NCBI RefSeq assembly: GCF_921293095.1
Contig: NC_060257.1
Location: 62,256,472 to 62,320,471 of the forward strand
DNA length: 64,000 nucleotides
Direction: 5' to 3'
Source: Ischnura elegans
Lineage: Eukaryota; Arthropoda; Insecta; Odonata; Coenagrionidae
Shown here one piece after another: positions 22,960 through 35,084 of the stretch (its first letter is position 1; each line of letters opens with the position of its first letter). Under the pieces are notes generated by a model, which worked only from the letters and a program-made list of their open reading frames with translations, made no database searches and was not told the DNA's origin. The position numbers were made by a program, and so were the translations under genes.

Positions 22960-23880
22960 AGGTCAAAATTAATCTATTATGCCTCTTTTGCAACTTAGCA
23001 ACACGATTTATCAGCAAACCGCACATTCGGATTCAGCGAAAAAAAAACCCAGAGTAAAAGAAATCAAAACTACCCCAAAAATGTCTGGTAAAAACTACAT
23101 TTTGACTAGAAGAAATGTTAAACAAATGGACTGTAAAATTTCAAAATGTATTTCTTAAACCTTTTTTTCGCGATATATCGTCTATTTTTTCCTTCGTACT
23201 TTTTATTTACATATATTTTCATGCTACTCCGTTAGAGTAATTTATTAAGCTTCAATTTCAGTGCCAACATATTTGCTATGCCTCATATTCACTTGGCATT
23301 GTATTTAGTAAAAATGTCATTTATAAAAAAGCTGTAATTTATTTTGAATATCCTATCAATTTAATACATATTTTTAATTTATATTTCCCTAAAGAGTTTG
23401 AAATTGTATTGATACATATCTAATTACTCCAAGGGCTAAATGAGTGGTATTATCAACCGCGTGATTCACTTACGCTAACCCTCCCATAGCACTGTCTCTG
23501 CGCGGTCCGGACGTGTCAAAACCTCACGACATGTTTGCAAACATCATATTCGGATTCAGAAATTTCAAAGAGCGGACGAATGCAAAACTACCACAAATAT
23601 GCTCTGTCAAAACTATATAATGAATGGCATAAATGGTAAGTAAAAGTACTTTACGATTTAAAAATGTTTCTCATCGGCCGTTTTTTCACCAGGGCTTATC
23701 TATCAGTATTTTTTCTTCATGAGTTATAGTAGTAGCATATATTTGTATATTATTCCTAAAGAGGGATATATTACGTTTTAAATCCAGTGCCTACATGTAT
23801 GCTAACCCTATAATTCACTTGAGATGGAATCTAACACAAATAGTGTGATTGAATAATATTTTTTATTTTGAACATTTTAT
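22960..23880 (+). repeat. Old tandem duplication, period about 520 bp
   Basis: Copies around 22960-23460 and 23470-23880 share ATTCGGATTCAG (23028 and 23548), CAAAACTACC.CAAA, TTTAAAAATG-like runs, CAGTGCC.ACAT, ATGCTA.CC and TATTCACTTG.. in order. Strongly diverged and AT-rich. Confidence 0.6.
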
Positions 23881-23994
23881 TTATTTTGTCAATTTAATTC
23901 ATGCATTTCTTTGGTACGTCTCCAATTATGTATTTATATGTGTGCAAATTATCCTAATTATGTTATTATCTTACGGAATAAATTATATTATAAG

Positions 23995-24425
23995 GAAAAT
24001 AATAAATTATCTAATAAAATCTAAATTGTAAATAATCTCATTCTAAATTCTAAGATAATATTTTAATTAAATGTAAACATAATGTCTAAATTTTGAGATA
24101 AGTAATAAATTATCTAATAAAATATATATTCTAAATAAACTAAATCTAAATTCTATGAAAAAATCTAAATTAAATGCAAAGATAAAGTCTAAATTCTAAG
24201 ATAAATAATAAATTATCTAACAAAATATAAATTCAAAATAATCTAAACCTAAATTCTAAAATAATATCTAAATTAAATGTGAACATAAAGTCTAAATTCT
24301 AAGACAAATAATAAATGATCTAATAAAATATAAATTATAAATAATCTAAACCTAAATTCTAAAATAATATCTAAATTAAATATAAGGATAAAGTCCAAAT
24401 TATAAGGTAAATAATAAATGATAAT
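23995..24425 (+). repeat. 103-bp tandem array (about 4 copies)
   Basis: AATAAATTATCTAATAAAAT or its variants recur with their AAAT starting at 24004, 24107, 24210, 24313 and 24416, an exact 103-bp period. Composition is almost pure A/T (CTAAATTCTAA motifs). Non-coding minisatellite. Confidence 0.9.
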
Positions 24426-25109
24426 ATCATAAATAATAATATCGTTACATGCGCAAGGCAAAAGAAGATTCTTTCCCTTTCTGCCTGCATGAATCACTTC
24501 ACCCACAATCTCTCCCTACGCGGTCCTGACGGGCCAGACCCACGCATCCCTGGGGGTACATGATCCTGCAGCCGCCTTTCCGATTCCCGAGTTGTCAGTA
24601 CTCTCTTTCTTCCCAGTGAGATCGTGCCAGACATCCGAGGGAGCTAGTTAATTTTTTTTGGGGGGAAAAGGAGGGTCAATCGCCTGAAATAAAAGGGTTC
24701 AGTAGGGGACTATTATGGTGGAAAAGGCTGGTAGGGGGAGTTTGCTCCTCTCCCTATAGGTGTAGGGTGGCCATAACCTTTTCATTGCATTGTTGAGTGT
24801 GGAGGGCGGTGGTGACGAACAACGACTTGTCATCGTGCCAACCAGACGGCCATGCCAAATATTTTGCATCTCTACCCTCCCTCTATCTCCGTCATCGGGA
24901 GACTCAATCATTCATTTAGGGGGGGCGTTGAGTGCGTAAAAATTGAGTTCGTTACGAGCAATTTTGCTGTAAGTCAAAATGTTCAACCAGTTCAACAAGA
25001 TTATCATCGGACGAGTTGTGAAAATATGCCGAAACCATTTTTTAAAAGAATGCAACTTCATTCGTCTACATTGCCAAACCTGCTTGACAAATTTTCTGCA
25101 ATAATTTAA

Positions 25110-25330
25110 TGCGTGTAAATACGTCTACATACTACTCCGCAAGCTGCCTCAATTGGCATGCGGCATGGGGTGTTACAACACCGTTTACGCATAAAAAGGA
25201 AATGCTATAACGAAATTACGCCTAGCAATTATTGAAGTCCTTTATCGTGCAGGTAAAAATCGAATATGTTTACCTATCCTTTCGGCAAAATATCTCTCTG
25301 AACTTATCGTTTTTGTAAATAATTCAAGAC
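25110..25330 (-). mobile_element. CR1-like 3' UTR fragment
   Basis: Minus orientation: GAGGCAGCTTGCGGAGTAGT followed by ATGTAGACGTATT, with GGTGTTGTAACACCCC in the hairpin position and AGGACTTCAATAATTGC upstream. Same family as the main element at 56374-59800. Confidence 0.7.
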
Positions 25331-25763
25331 GTCTTTACGCTGCATTTCTTAATTAAATTGCATTTTCTGCAGTATTTTCGAAGTCTTTATCATCATTTTT
25401 TCATTCAAGATTCCAACAATTAAAACAAATAAAATACTAATAAGATGATAATGTGCTTAATTATAATTTACCTATATTAGATGATGTATCACGTAAATTA
25501 AAATTCACTGTTCATCTCAGGTTGACCAATAAGGCAATTCAAATTTCAAGAGGATGCGTGTCTTCCGCTCAACTAGTTTTTTCCGCGATTACCTATCAAA
25601 CTTTTTTAAACTTAATCAACTGGCTTGGAATATTCAGGGTGTATAAAGCATGCCATTATCAACATTTGCCTGGCCCTTGAAAATTATTCATAGGTATTTT
25701 CAATCATATTATAAATTTGAGGTGCAGGCAAACAATTATTATATTTAATTATTGTATGGTATT

Positions 25764-25819
25764 ATCGGTAGAATATTTTAATAACTTAAATTAAATAATT
25801 ATTAAAATATTCTACCGAT
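25764..25819. repeat. Perfect 21-bp inverted repeat, 14-bp loop
   Basis: ATCGGTAGAATATTTTAATA(A) at 25764-25784 is perfectly repeated inverted at 25799-25819. It lies at the edge of an RTE-like fragment that begins CCGATTAAGGTAGG. Possibly a cruciform formed at an insertion boundary. Confidence 0.85.
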
Positions 25820-26640
25820 TAAGGTAGGTTTGTATGGAGTATTTAAGAAGTATTCTGGCAGTCTCCCCTATTTTCGTGACTTCCTACTTCAATTCACAAT
25901 AAGACCTACTAGTTTTCATTTTAACTAAAAATCCTATTCTCTTCCTTCCCCTCCTTCGTTTACCTAATATTCATCCCTCCTACACGGTTTTCAATACTAG
26001 CCGTTTACATATAAAACGCAAATCGTCAAACAAAATTACGACTACCATTTATTTAAGTCGGTAAGCTTTGGAGGAAAAAAAGAATTCCCATATCTATCCA
26101 ATCGGAAAAATATCTCATAAATTATCGATTCTGCTGGACATAGAAATATTGTGGGGCTCTAATATTATTTTCACCGTTTTGATATAAAGACATCTATTAA
26201 ATATATCTTTTATCAATTCCTCAAGCAATCTAGGCCTAGCGCGAAGCCTCCGAGTCAGGGATAATGTTAGTATTATTATTAAAGCATTCTGCCGATTAAG
26301 TTAGGTTTGTTTGAAGTATTTAAGTAGTATACTGGCAGTCTACCTCCCTTCATGGACTTCCGTCTTCAGTTTACAATAAGGCCTATTCCCTTTCATTCAA
26401 CTAAAAATCCTATTCTCTTCCTTCCTCTCCTTCTTTTACCTTATATTCTTCCCTCCAACACGGTTTTCAACATCCCCTCCACGCTAAGTACTCTCTCCAT
26501 CCATACCTTTTGTCTCCTCCGCATCTCACTTAAAAGATACCTCTCCTTACCCACCATATTTAGCACTTCGTCGTTCCTCCTCCTCTCCGTCCACTTCACT
26601 TTCTTCATTCTTCTCCACACCCACATCTCATGAAGTTCTA
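25815..26640 (-). pseudogene. Two RTE-like tails around a CR1-like fragment
   Basis: RTE-type sequence occurs at 25815-25990 and 26285-26640, both starting CCGATTAAG.TAGGTTTGT. The second encodes WRRMKKVKWTERRRNDEVLN and RRRQKVWMERV on the minus strand, the C-terminal tail of an RTE reverse transcriptase. Between them (about 26000-26260) is a degraded CR1-like end whose minus strand still reads LLEE then KIILEPHNIS, the homologue of the C terminus interrupted in the main copy at 57330. Confidence 0.65.
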
Positions 26641-28820
26641 TTTGTCCTCGGAATTTTCAGGTGATATCGTAAGCGATACAAGAGTAAACCCGTCACGGAT
26701 AAAGATAAAAACGGCAGATCGACCAGTGAGTATACATTCGCTTTGTGGGCCGCATGAGGCCCGCGAGCCTTAAATTGCCGACCCCTTAAGCGAAGGAAAA
26801 CCAATCTTTACCACATTATGTTCTGCGTAAGGTAAAGATGAGGGTGGATGAAGTTCCCCTCGAAGGGTACGATCCCCAAAAAAATCGCCCACTGCCAACC
26901 ACAGTTATTAATTCCGCAAAACTGCCCTCACTTGGGGAGAAATTTGATTCCTTCGAAATTTCCGACCGTCCGCCTTCCTATCCACCGCTAAAACACAAGG
27001 ATGTGCTTTTTTATAATCTTCGGAGAGATGAGACGAAAATTATCCAACCATTTCAGGTTTGACCCGCAAAAACCTTCTCAATGGAATTCTAAGCATTCCC
27101 CTTATCAAACACACCATTATCCACACGAGTATTTACCTTCACAAAAAATTAAGGCCCACAGGAACTACATAGTAAATTTTCTACATTACGAACATGATTT
27201 TTTTCCATCGAATCGTAAATCCGGTGTCCCATGTTTAAATATTTCGTAATTTTTTTAAGAATTCTGCATACAAAAAATCTGCTTCATAAAAAGTCTCTAA
27301 AATGCGTATGGTCATCAGGCAGTGATATATGCCGAGTCTAAGATTAATTAGTTCTTTCTCCAAGCTTACTTTGTACGCATAAATTTTTAACTGCTTTTTA
27401 ACTGCTTTTTAACAAAAACTGGTCCGTATATTTGAATCGCCGCATAGCGCAGGTACCATATATTTTGTATATAAGTAATATTTCGTACTGAGGAATGGTT
27501 TTTATGAATGAGACGGTAACTTCATCATTCATTTTCAAAAATAATTTTTCGGTTAAAATGCATTGAAGATATTTGGAAATAAGTTTTAAGTCACTTCCAT
27601 AATGACAATACTTCATGTTCAAACGCAAAATAATGTACAAACCTTAACAATGGAGAAAAAGTTGGTATTATTACCATTGAATACGCGATAAATATTGAGT
27701 AGCTACTATCTCTCATTTGGTGGTTTCATAATGTATCTTTTTCATTTGTTAGAAGAACATCAGCATACTTCATTTATCAGTCAAAGGAGATAACGACATT
27801 CCAATGCACTGCAATATTCAAAAGTAAAGCGACTCGAGCCTAAAATATTTTTTAGAAAAATTCTCTGATAGCTGGGACTAAAAACCAATTATATTTATAA
27901 CCTTAAGCTATCATCTTGGAAATTTCAGAGTTTATAATTATCAAATTCTGTCTCTGTCTCAAATACACAATTTTAAGAGAAATTGTCAAATTAGATACGT
28001 AGGAACATTTTAACAAGGTTCAAATTTGTTATACCCTTAACCCGGGTAAGGGCGCGCGGTATGTATATCACGCCATGGTTGTTCTTTTTTTTAATAAGAA
28101 TAATTATTAGTATAAATTTAACTCGGTGGACCTATTTAAAAAAGAACGCAGCATAACTATATCATACCAAGGAAAGATAAAACAAATATTTTCTTTAGGG
28201 AGTCGATGACACCCCACGCGCCTTCTTATGTTAATTTTTCGCCAAGCACCATCTCCTGGGCTAATATATTAAATTAATGATACAATAACCAGACGAGTAA
28301 TACGTAATAATAATAGAAAACTTATACTAGATAGTGCCCTGAAGGACATGTTGAAGAGTGCAGGAAGATTTTGGCAAGCAAAGAATGGAAAGGAAGGAGA
28401 TAGCAATTTTAGATGCCACGAAGAGGAAGGTTGAGAATGCCGGCATGAGAAAGGGGAGATAGGTTTATTCTAGGGGGGTTTTCTTGCAATAAAGCAGGAT
28501 CAGAGGAAAAGCCCTGTGACCATAGTGGCTAGACCCTGAAATGAACACGCTTGCGGCTGCAGGTGAAAGGCTCTCAGAAGTTTCATAAAGCCAGTGCCGT
28601 ATTGGACGATGTCAAAGAGGAATTACAAACAAAATACCTATAGCAGCTGAATGAAATAATGGCCTCCATTAATTTTAACGCTATTTGGCGAGACGGAGTG
28701 AAAGGCTATCATGTACGGAAGAAAAACGCGGAAAATGAATTTTTTTTTGCTCGAAAATTTCCGTGAAATTTTTATACCACCAACGATTAATTGCTTACAT
28801 GACCTTGTTGACATGAATGG
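26640..28820. other. No gene recognised
   Basis: AT-rich, with small open frames in all phases. A possible weak inverted-end element lies at about 28035-28240 (TAAGGGCGCGCGG against CCACGCGCCTTCTTA). No exon is supported. Confidence 0.3.
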
Positions 28821-28823
28821 CTA

Positions 28824-29300
28824 CGCCATTTTTTTCTAACTAAAGAGTTATATATTTATGAAGAATACAATTTTTAATTTACCGAAACAAGCTCGCTCCT
28901 TCGACATAAATGTCTGTTAAAATGTTAATTATGATTTCTTATCGCAAACCACGCAAAAATAAATTTTAAAATACATAAATTTTAAATATACCAATTTTTT
29001 CCGACTAAAGAGTTACATAATTAAGAAGAGCACAATTTTTATTTGCCGAAGCAAACTCGCTTCTTCGACATAAATGTCTGTTAAAATGTTAATTATGATT
29101 TCTTATCGCAAACCACGCAAAAATAAATTTTAAAATACATAAATTTTAAATATACCAATTTTTTCCGACTAAAGAGTTACATAATTAAGAAGAGCACAAT
29201 TTTTATTTGCCGAAGAAAACTCGCTTCTTCGACATAAATGTCTCTTTCTAGGTCAATTATGCTTTCTAATCGCAAACCATGCAAAAAATAAATTTAATAA
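28824..29300 (+). repeat. 164-bp tandem array (3 copies)
   Basis: CGACATAAATGTCT occurs at 28902, 29066 and 29230, an exact 164-bp period. Units share AGAGTTA.ATA.TTA.GAAGA, TTATGATTTCTTATCGCAAA and CCACGCAAAAATAAATTT. The two younger units are nearly identical; the outer edges are diverged. Confidence 0.9.
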
Positions 29301-29639
29301 TTGAACTGAGAATGGAATACTTTAAAATATTATTTTTCCCCTCAATTTTGGCAGATTCTAATTTTCATCCTATATTTTTAAATGTTTACGGCTCAACTGA
29401 AACGATATCTCGTCATAGCAAATACTATCTCTAAAATACGTTTGATACTCAGACAGTGTTTAATGCAGAATCTCACATATGTTTTAAGTTCTCGTTCCAA
29501 AGTTCTCGTTTAATGGGGAACTTGCATGAATTTTTTTTATTTCACAGGTGGACAGAAAATTATTTTCTGAATACAACAAAGAAAACCGCATGCAAATCTG
29601 AGTTTTCCTTCGCGAGATATTTAATGATAAATATAACGA

Positions 29640-31470
29640 ATTTTAAAGCGCGGGAAAAACTCCCTCACCCCCCAAGCCACTGCCGACGAAGCCTCGATGA
29701 CGTCAAAGGTGCCTAAACATCACGCGAAGCTATTGTTGTGATTGTTTGTAATAGTTGCCAGCAGTTGTGAGAGCTTCGTTTGTTAGACGTGTTGATTATT
29801 TTATATTTAAAGATAAATATCCGACGATAGAGGCTTGGAAGCCCTCATATTTTGCATTATTTATAATATTAATATCTGAGTAAGGGCATAAAATATAAAA
29901 CTGGAGCAGTTAAACCAAAAATTTTATAATACCTAAATAACATCGTTGTAGGAGTCTGAGCCACGGCCATTGGAAGGGGGATGCGTTAATTGTAAGTTGA
30001 TGTTATCGACGGCATATAATTCATTTAAGTATGTCATTAGAACGATTTTGATGTTTACTAATGTCCGCTTAGCTTTTATATACAATAACTTCATCCGTTT
30101 ATTCGTAGGTACCGGAGAATTCGCCGTTTAGGACTGTATGTGCTTGTATTATGAGGTGAATTCCAGTCAATGCAACTTTTGCTCGCTGATTGGAGACATC
30201 TAGGAACATTTTTGTGCCAAAATAGTGTTATTTTCAACGTGACATCTCCCGTTAAGCTACTACTAATAATCACAGTGCCAGTGGTTGTAATGCACAAAGT
30301 TTGACAAGGTTGAAAAATATCGGCCAAGAGTTATCAGTGTTCCATCGTGATTGAACTGTAAAAAGTGCTATTACGCTATCGATAAATGTCTAACAGTAGT
30401 GTAAAAATTGTCAGTGGCGTGCTAATCTCCGTTGTTCATCGTAGATATGGCATTTCACGATCACGCTATTGAAATAAAAACTGTGAGTGAAGTTTGTTAT
30501 TCCATTATTTCAACGAATAGTAGTGAGAAAAGTCACCTGTGTCACTTGTGTGGGCTAATTTAAGGGTTTAAATCAGTGAATAAATAGTTGTTTTCATCAT
30601 AACGAGTTCTGTTATTGTAAGTTGTACATGATGAATATAAGAATGTGACAGTGACATCCAGTTTTTGATAAGAGTATTTGCCTATTTCCCACTATATTTT
30701 TATGGTATATGCTAGTATATTGTTTATGGATTTACCTATATTATTGAAATAGGTTATAGCTTGTGTGTGTGTTGGCAGCGGAACCGATTCGCGATCTCAC
30801 ATGTGGATTGTGTGCAGACTGTTTTGCTGTGAATTCGTACCGTAGGACGGATAGGACTACCTTCTCCGTTAATTCGGTGTTGCCAAATTCAACAGCACAG
30901 CTTACTCTAATGTCAACAGCACAGCTTACGATCGTTATCCTCCAGTATTACAAGTTTCTTTTACAACTCGATTTGCCGCCGACGTATAGCAATAATTTGT
31001 CTTAACAAATTCCATGAGGGTCGTGGCATCAATTTTTGGTGTCCTAAAAAAAGGCTGGTGTCCTAACACCCCATGCCACACGCCTTTTAGGCGGCTTGCG
31101 GGGTATTATGTAGATGTAGATGAATTTCAGGTGTACTATTCGAACGAGTGGCAACGTTATCATCCATTTTTCTTATCACTAAAACATACGAAGTGAAACG
31201 CTTGTACTTCATCATCCCGATGCCGCATTATTAATATCCCAAGTAATAATCTAGGCACAGTAGCAATAGGAAAACTTGCCCAAGAATAACAGAACAAAAT
31301 AAAGTGACGATGAGCGGCTAAATACTCCCTCAAAATAATTTTTACACCATGCGCTCAGCGTATTTCCCTACGGTTGTTTAGGCACCTATGACGTCACGCC
31401 TGGCCTCGGCAACGCTCGGGTGTCTTCGCGCAGTGGTCGGCTCAGAGAAATTTTTCTCGATTTTAAATGC
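29640..31470. other. Possible large element with inverted ends
   Basis: GATGACGTCAAAGGTGCCTAAAC (only its first 20 bases, GATGACGTCAAAGGTGCCTA, quoted for matching) at 29696 is mirrored at about 31375-31400 by TTTAGGCACCTATGACGTCA. The ~1.6 kb between shows no long open frame; a CR1-like 3' scrap lies within it. It could be a non-autonomous DNA transposon, or a promoter region with paired CRE-like TGACGTCA sites. Confidence 0.35.
31043..31125 (+). mobile_element. CR1-like 3' end (truncated)
   Basis: Contains GGCTGGTGTCCTAACACCCC, CACACGCCTTTTAGGCGGCT, TGCGGGGTATTATGTAGATG and a TAGATG tail: the last ~80 bp of the CR1-like family in plus orientation, close to consensus. Confidence 0.8.
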
Positions 31471-31589
31471 AATTTTTTTATTTCTTTTGATGTTGAATGG
31501 AGAAACTGAAGGTATTTTTGCGAGCTTATGTATCCATTTGACTTATTCAAAATAGTTTTTAGGGCAATCTACGACCCATGCAAGTTCCT

Positions 31590-31740
31590 CATTAAGGCCA
31601 AAGATAAATATTATCAGACAATTATAATTGCCTATTTTACTCCAACCTTAAAAAATCCAGGGTATTAAATGAAATGTCGAAAAATCTGGATACCCAAGAA
31701 AAACCGTTTTCATGGTAACTGAAAATTAAATTCAAAACAA
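31590..31740 (+). repeat. Dispersed repeat, inverted mate at 37.6 kb
   Basis: TATTAAATGAAATGTCGAAAA, then TGGATAC..AAGAAAAACCG and TTTTCATGGTAACTGAAAA, are repeated on the opposite strand at 37625-37770. Function and family unknown. Confidence 0.65.
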
Positions 31741-32602
31741 TGTTTGCGTTGCCATTGTTCAGTAACAAAAGAGTTGCGATCCCATGTTCATAGGCAAAAA
31801 GTTTAAAATGGTCTCCCCTACCACCCCTTGAATTATTGCACGTTCCTCCCTAAACACTCTTTTTGGTACATACCTTTAGAATTCTTTTTTGTGAGTTGGA
31901 TTAATTATTCCGCACTCTACCAATCTCTGACTTCCAATAGACGATATCTCCTAATCTCCAAAAACGATTAATTATTCGGGGATCAACTATGTAGGCACTA
32001 GAAAAGGGGAAAATACGAAAGTAATCAATGACCACAGAGTAGTTGTGATGGTGCCAATCAAATCGATCACAATCTCTGCTTTGAAAACGCCGTTTGACTT
32101 CAAACTCTTGTGACGCTGATTAAATTTCAGCTGAAATGCACGCTGGCCATGCTTTTTGGGTTTCATTACGGGTTTAATCACAAAACTTCGGGAGAGAAAA
32201 AAAAACCAATCTGTGGCCTGAAACAATACGTTATTGCAATGAGGGAATGGACGCGGTATCGCCCTTCTCCGCGGTTGCAGACTGGCAAAAAATAAAAATT
32301 AAACTAATAATATCAGATCGGATTTCAAAAATAAAGATATCGGAAAAAGAGCAAAAATCAGCTTTAATCACCTTTGAAGGAGACTTTGTAATCAGAAGGT
32401 TATTCAATACGTGAGAGGGATAAATAGTACAGGTCATAATTTTGAAGATCTTTCGTACTCAAAGGGGTAAAAACGTGCAGAATCATAAAAAAATTAAATT
32501 ATCGTCTTGGAAAATTCACGGAATATACAGAGGATAATACAAGCACAGAAGTGAGGAAACAATTCCTCATACGTATGAAGAATGTCTCTGCATGGCAGGG
32601 AG

Positions 32603-32863
32603 CAATGGCGCCAACTCCATGGGGCCTGAGGGGGCCCAAGCCCCCCCAAAAATTCGCTATGGGTGTGATGAAAAAATGTGCCAAGCTTGTCGATTTTCCC
32701 CGGAGTGTCCAGATCTCGATCTTCGAGTCAACAGGGTTCTAATGTTGATCATATGACTCTTCTAAAATGCTTAAAAAACTTAAAACTCACTAATTATAAA
32801 ATTTCCCGGGGCAAGATCCCCGGTTTGGGCCCCCCCAATATTTTTTGTAAGTCGGCGTCCCTG
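32603..32863 (+). mobile_element. hAT-like MITE, family B (261 bp)
   Basis: Starts CAATGGCGCCAACTCCATGG and ends GTAAGTCGGCGTCCCTG. Perfect 8-bp direct repeat GCAGGGAG at 32595-32602 and 32864-32871. Non-coding. Confidence 0.9.
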
Positions 32864-32884
32864 GCAGGGAGGCTTGGAAGTTGA

Positions 32885-33260
32885 TAGCGGCAGAGATGTC
32901 ATGAGAGGAAGCATTCGTAATGTAGTACAACCGAAGAATGTAATGATGAGATAATACGGATCGAGTGTAGTAAGTAATGAGGAAGTGCTAAGAAGAGTGG
33001 GAGAAAAGAGAAGTCTTCTAAACACCGTGAGCAGAAGATGGGACAACTTTGTTGGCCACATGATGGCCTGATGAAAACTATCGTAAAAGGACAGGTGGAA
33101 GGGAATAATGACAGGGGACAGCCACGAATGATTTACATAGGACCGGTCATTAAGGATGTAAAAGAAAAGAAATACGTCGCTATGAAAAGACTAGCTGATA
33201 AGGATAGCTATGCCAAACCAATCTTAGGATTGTTGACTTTTGATTTCAATGATTCTGATT
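32885..33260 (+). pseudogene. RTE-like RT C-terminal fragment (frameshifted)
   Basis: The plus strand encodes, across at least one frameshift, VSNEEVLRRVGEKRSLLNTV-like and DGLMKTIVKGQVEGNNDRGQ sequence followed by VIKDVKEKKYVAMKRLAD. This is the same post-RT tail as at 35085 and 37925, which lies downstream of the catalytic domain in RTE-type elements. Dead fragment. Confidence 0.75.
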
Positions 33261-33499
33261 TATCACTGAAATGGTAAGCATTAACAGGTGATTGGTTCAA
33301 GGATGGAAAATCTTTGATAATTGAAGGCTGAGGCGAAAGCCGTTCTTCTTCCGGCGCAGTATGTACGAAGTATGGTTGAATGAAGCTGAGGTTCGGCCAT
33401 TAGATCCATTGGGAACTCATACTTTTACCAAAAATAGGAAAACGGTGAACGCACTCTGGCCATTCGATTTTTAAGCTCAATGTTTTAACCTTTCTACAC

Positions 33500-33745
33500 G
33501 CATGCCAAACGTAATGGGTCGAAACTATTCCCTCTTATCCTCCTCCACTCAACTTTTAGGATCGAAACTTAACTATGAGCAGCGGAGTTACGTTTAATTT
33601 AGTTTCGTTCCTGGAATTAAAGTTTCGTCCAAGGTCGAAACTAAACTATTTGGCGATTTAAATTTCGCTCGGGGACGAAACTAAACCTATACCTCGTATT
33701 TTCGTTTCCCTCCGGGTCGAAACGAAACATTTTCGTTCCGTTTCA
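33500..33745 (+). repeat. Cluster of CGAAACT-type motifs
   Basis: About ten CGAAAC/GTTTCG motifs occur in about 240 bp (ATCGAAACTTAACTA, TTAGTTTCGTTCC, GGTCGAAACTAAACTA, GGACGAAACTAAACC, GGTCGAAACGAAACA). A shorter similar patch is at 39665-39775. No hammerhead first box accompanies them. It may be an AT-GC mixed minisatellite or paired-hairpin element. Confidence 0.45.
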
Positions 33746-34235
33746 CTTGCCATTCATGTTTAAAAGGCAGAGGGAGGCTGGTAGATGAACGGGTGACAGT
33801 CTGTCACCGGTACGACCGGGTCTTTTAAAGACCGATTGTCCAAAAAGAGTGCTTCCAACGTTCACTGGCAAGAAAAGAGTATGATAAATAGCGCATGATA
33901 ATATCAGAAATAAAAAAATAGAAATAAAAATAAATGAAAAAATTACATAAATACGATAGCTTATTGCAATGGAAAAAATCGCAGGGCTTTCGTCCATATC
34001 TATCCATTAAGTATATCCATTGTTAAGAAAGTATAAAATCCAAAATTCTGTGAATATCCGACTCATGTTGGCCATGCGCAAAAAAATACACTGTCACACA
34101 GGATCGGATTGAATTAATATAGTCAAGATACGGCGATGTTATCTTGAAGTTTTAGAAGCAGGTTTAATCCAAAGAATGCGCATTTTTTTCTATATAAATC
34201 TCCACTAACACCTATCCCAACCAAACCCATTAACT

Positions 34236-34355
34236 CTTAGCTCCAAAAATAAACTTTGTTTAAATCCGATGATAGAATTTCATAGTGAGAGTCTAAAACC
34301 CCCTGCCACACGCCTTTTAGGCGGCTTGCGGTGTAGTATGTAGGCGTAAATGAAC
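34236..34355 (+). mobile_element. CR1-like fragment with internal inversion
   Basis: The right part (34295-34350) is the family's 3' end in plus orientation (CACACGCCTTTTAGGCGGCT then TGTAGTATGTAGGCG). The left part (34236-34293) is RT coding sequence on the minus strand: its translation SHYEILSSDLNKVYFWS matches SDYEILSSDLNNVHLWS of the main element. A 5' part inverted against the 3' end is the known outcome of twin priming in non-LTR retrotransposition. Confidence 0.75.
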
Positions 34356-35084
34356 CTGCAGTTTGAAGCATAGAGAATGTGAGGGAATCTCCATCGAAAA
34401 ATGAGGACGTACCGCAACATTGCTTCAAGGGTAAATTGTTGATGCAAAAGATACATACGAGTGCTTTATGTGTGTGTAATCGTGATAATGAAAACCTAAA
34501 TTGTGAACTCATGAGGTCCGTAGATGTTGAAGGAACATGAATCTGCACATAATACGGACGCAACCGCTGAGATATAATCCGAAACGGATATATTACCATT
34601 TTACGACTCGATCACCTGGCAACCGAACACCAAACATGAGTAAAATAAACTGACGGATGACATCATTGCTTTGAGTCTCCATTTCTTCGCCAAACACGAG
34701 GGAATAACTTGATTTCCTTTTCCGGCGTGAACGCGGGTACAAGGAGCACCAACAAAGTTAGCTCACTCAGCTCCCGGACTCATGGTCAATAAAAAAATTC
34801 GCTCGGCCAATAAAAGAAGGTCGTAAATGCGCCATTATTTTCGTTCCATCATTTTGAGCTCCTCGTCTTGGCGTCTGCCCGAGTTTTGGACAGGGAATAA
34901 GTATTTGAGTCCAAATCTGGTAACGATATCTAGTGCTTCAAGAAAAAATTATGCGGGTGATGACCCACATTAGATGAATGTACCACGCGAATTTGAGATA
35001 CGCTGGGTGTTAATATGGGCATGGAGTCTTTCGGGAAAAGTATTTAGGCCTGACAGAATCTCGTTGCATGAATTCTCTGAGTAC

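Noticed and set aside
23995..24425. CRISPR array
   Set aside because: Contiguous 103-bp units without unique spacers, in eukaryotic AT-rich DNA; an ordinary minisatellite.
25764..25819. 21-bp perfect hairpin as a transcription terminator
   Set aside because: Rho-independent terminators do not apply to this eukaryotic context; the hairpin sits at a repeat boundary.
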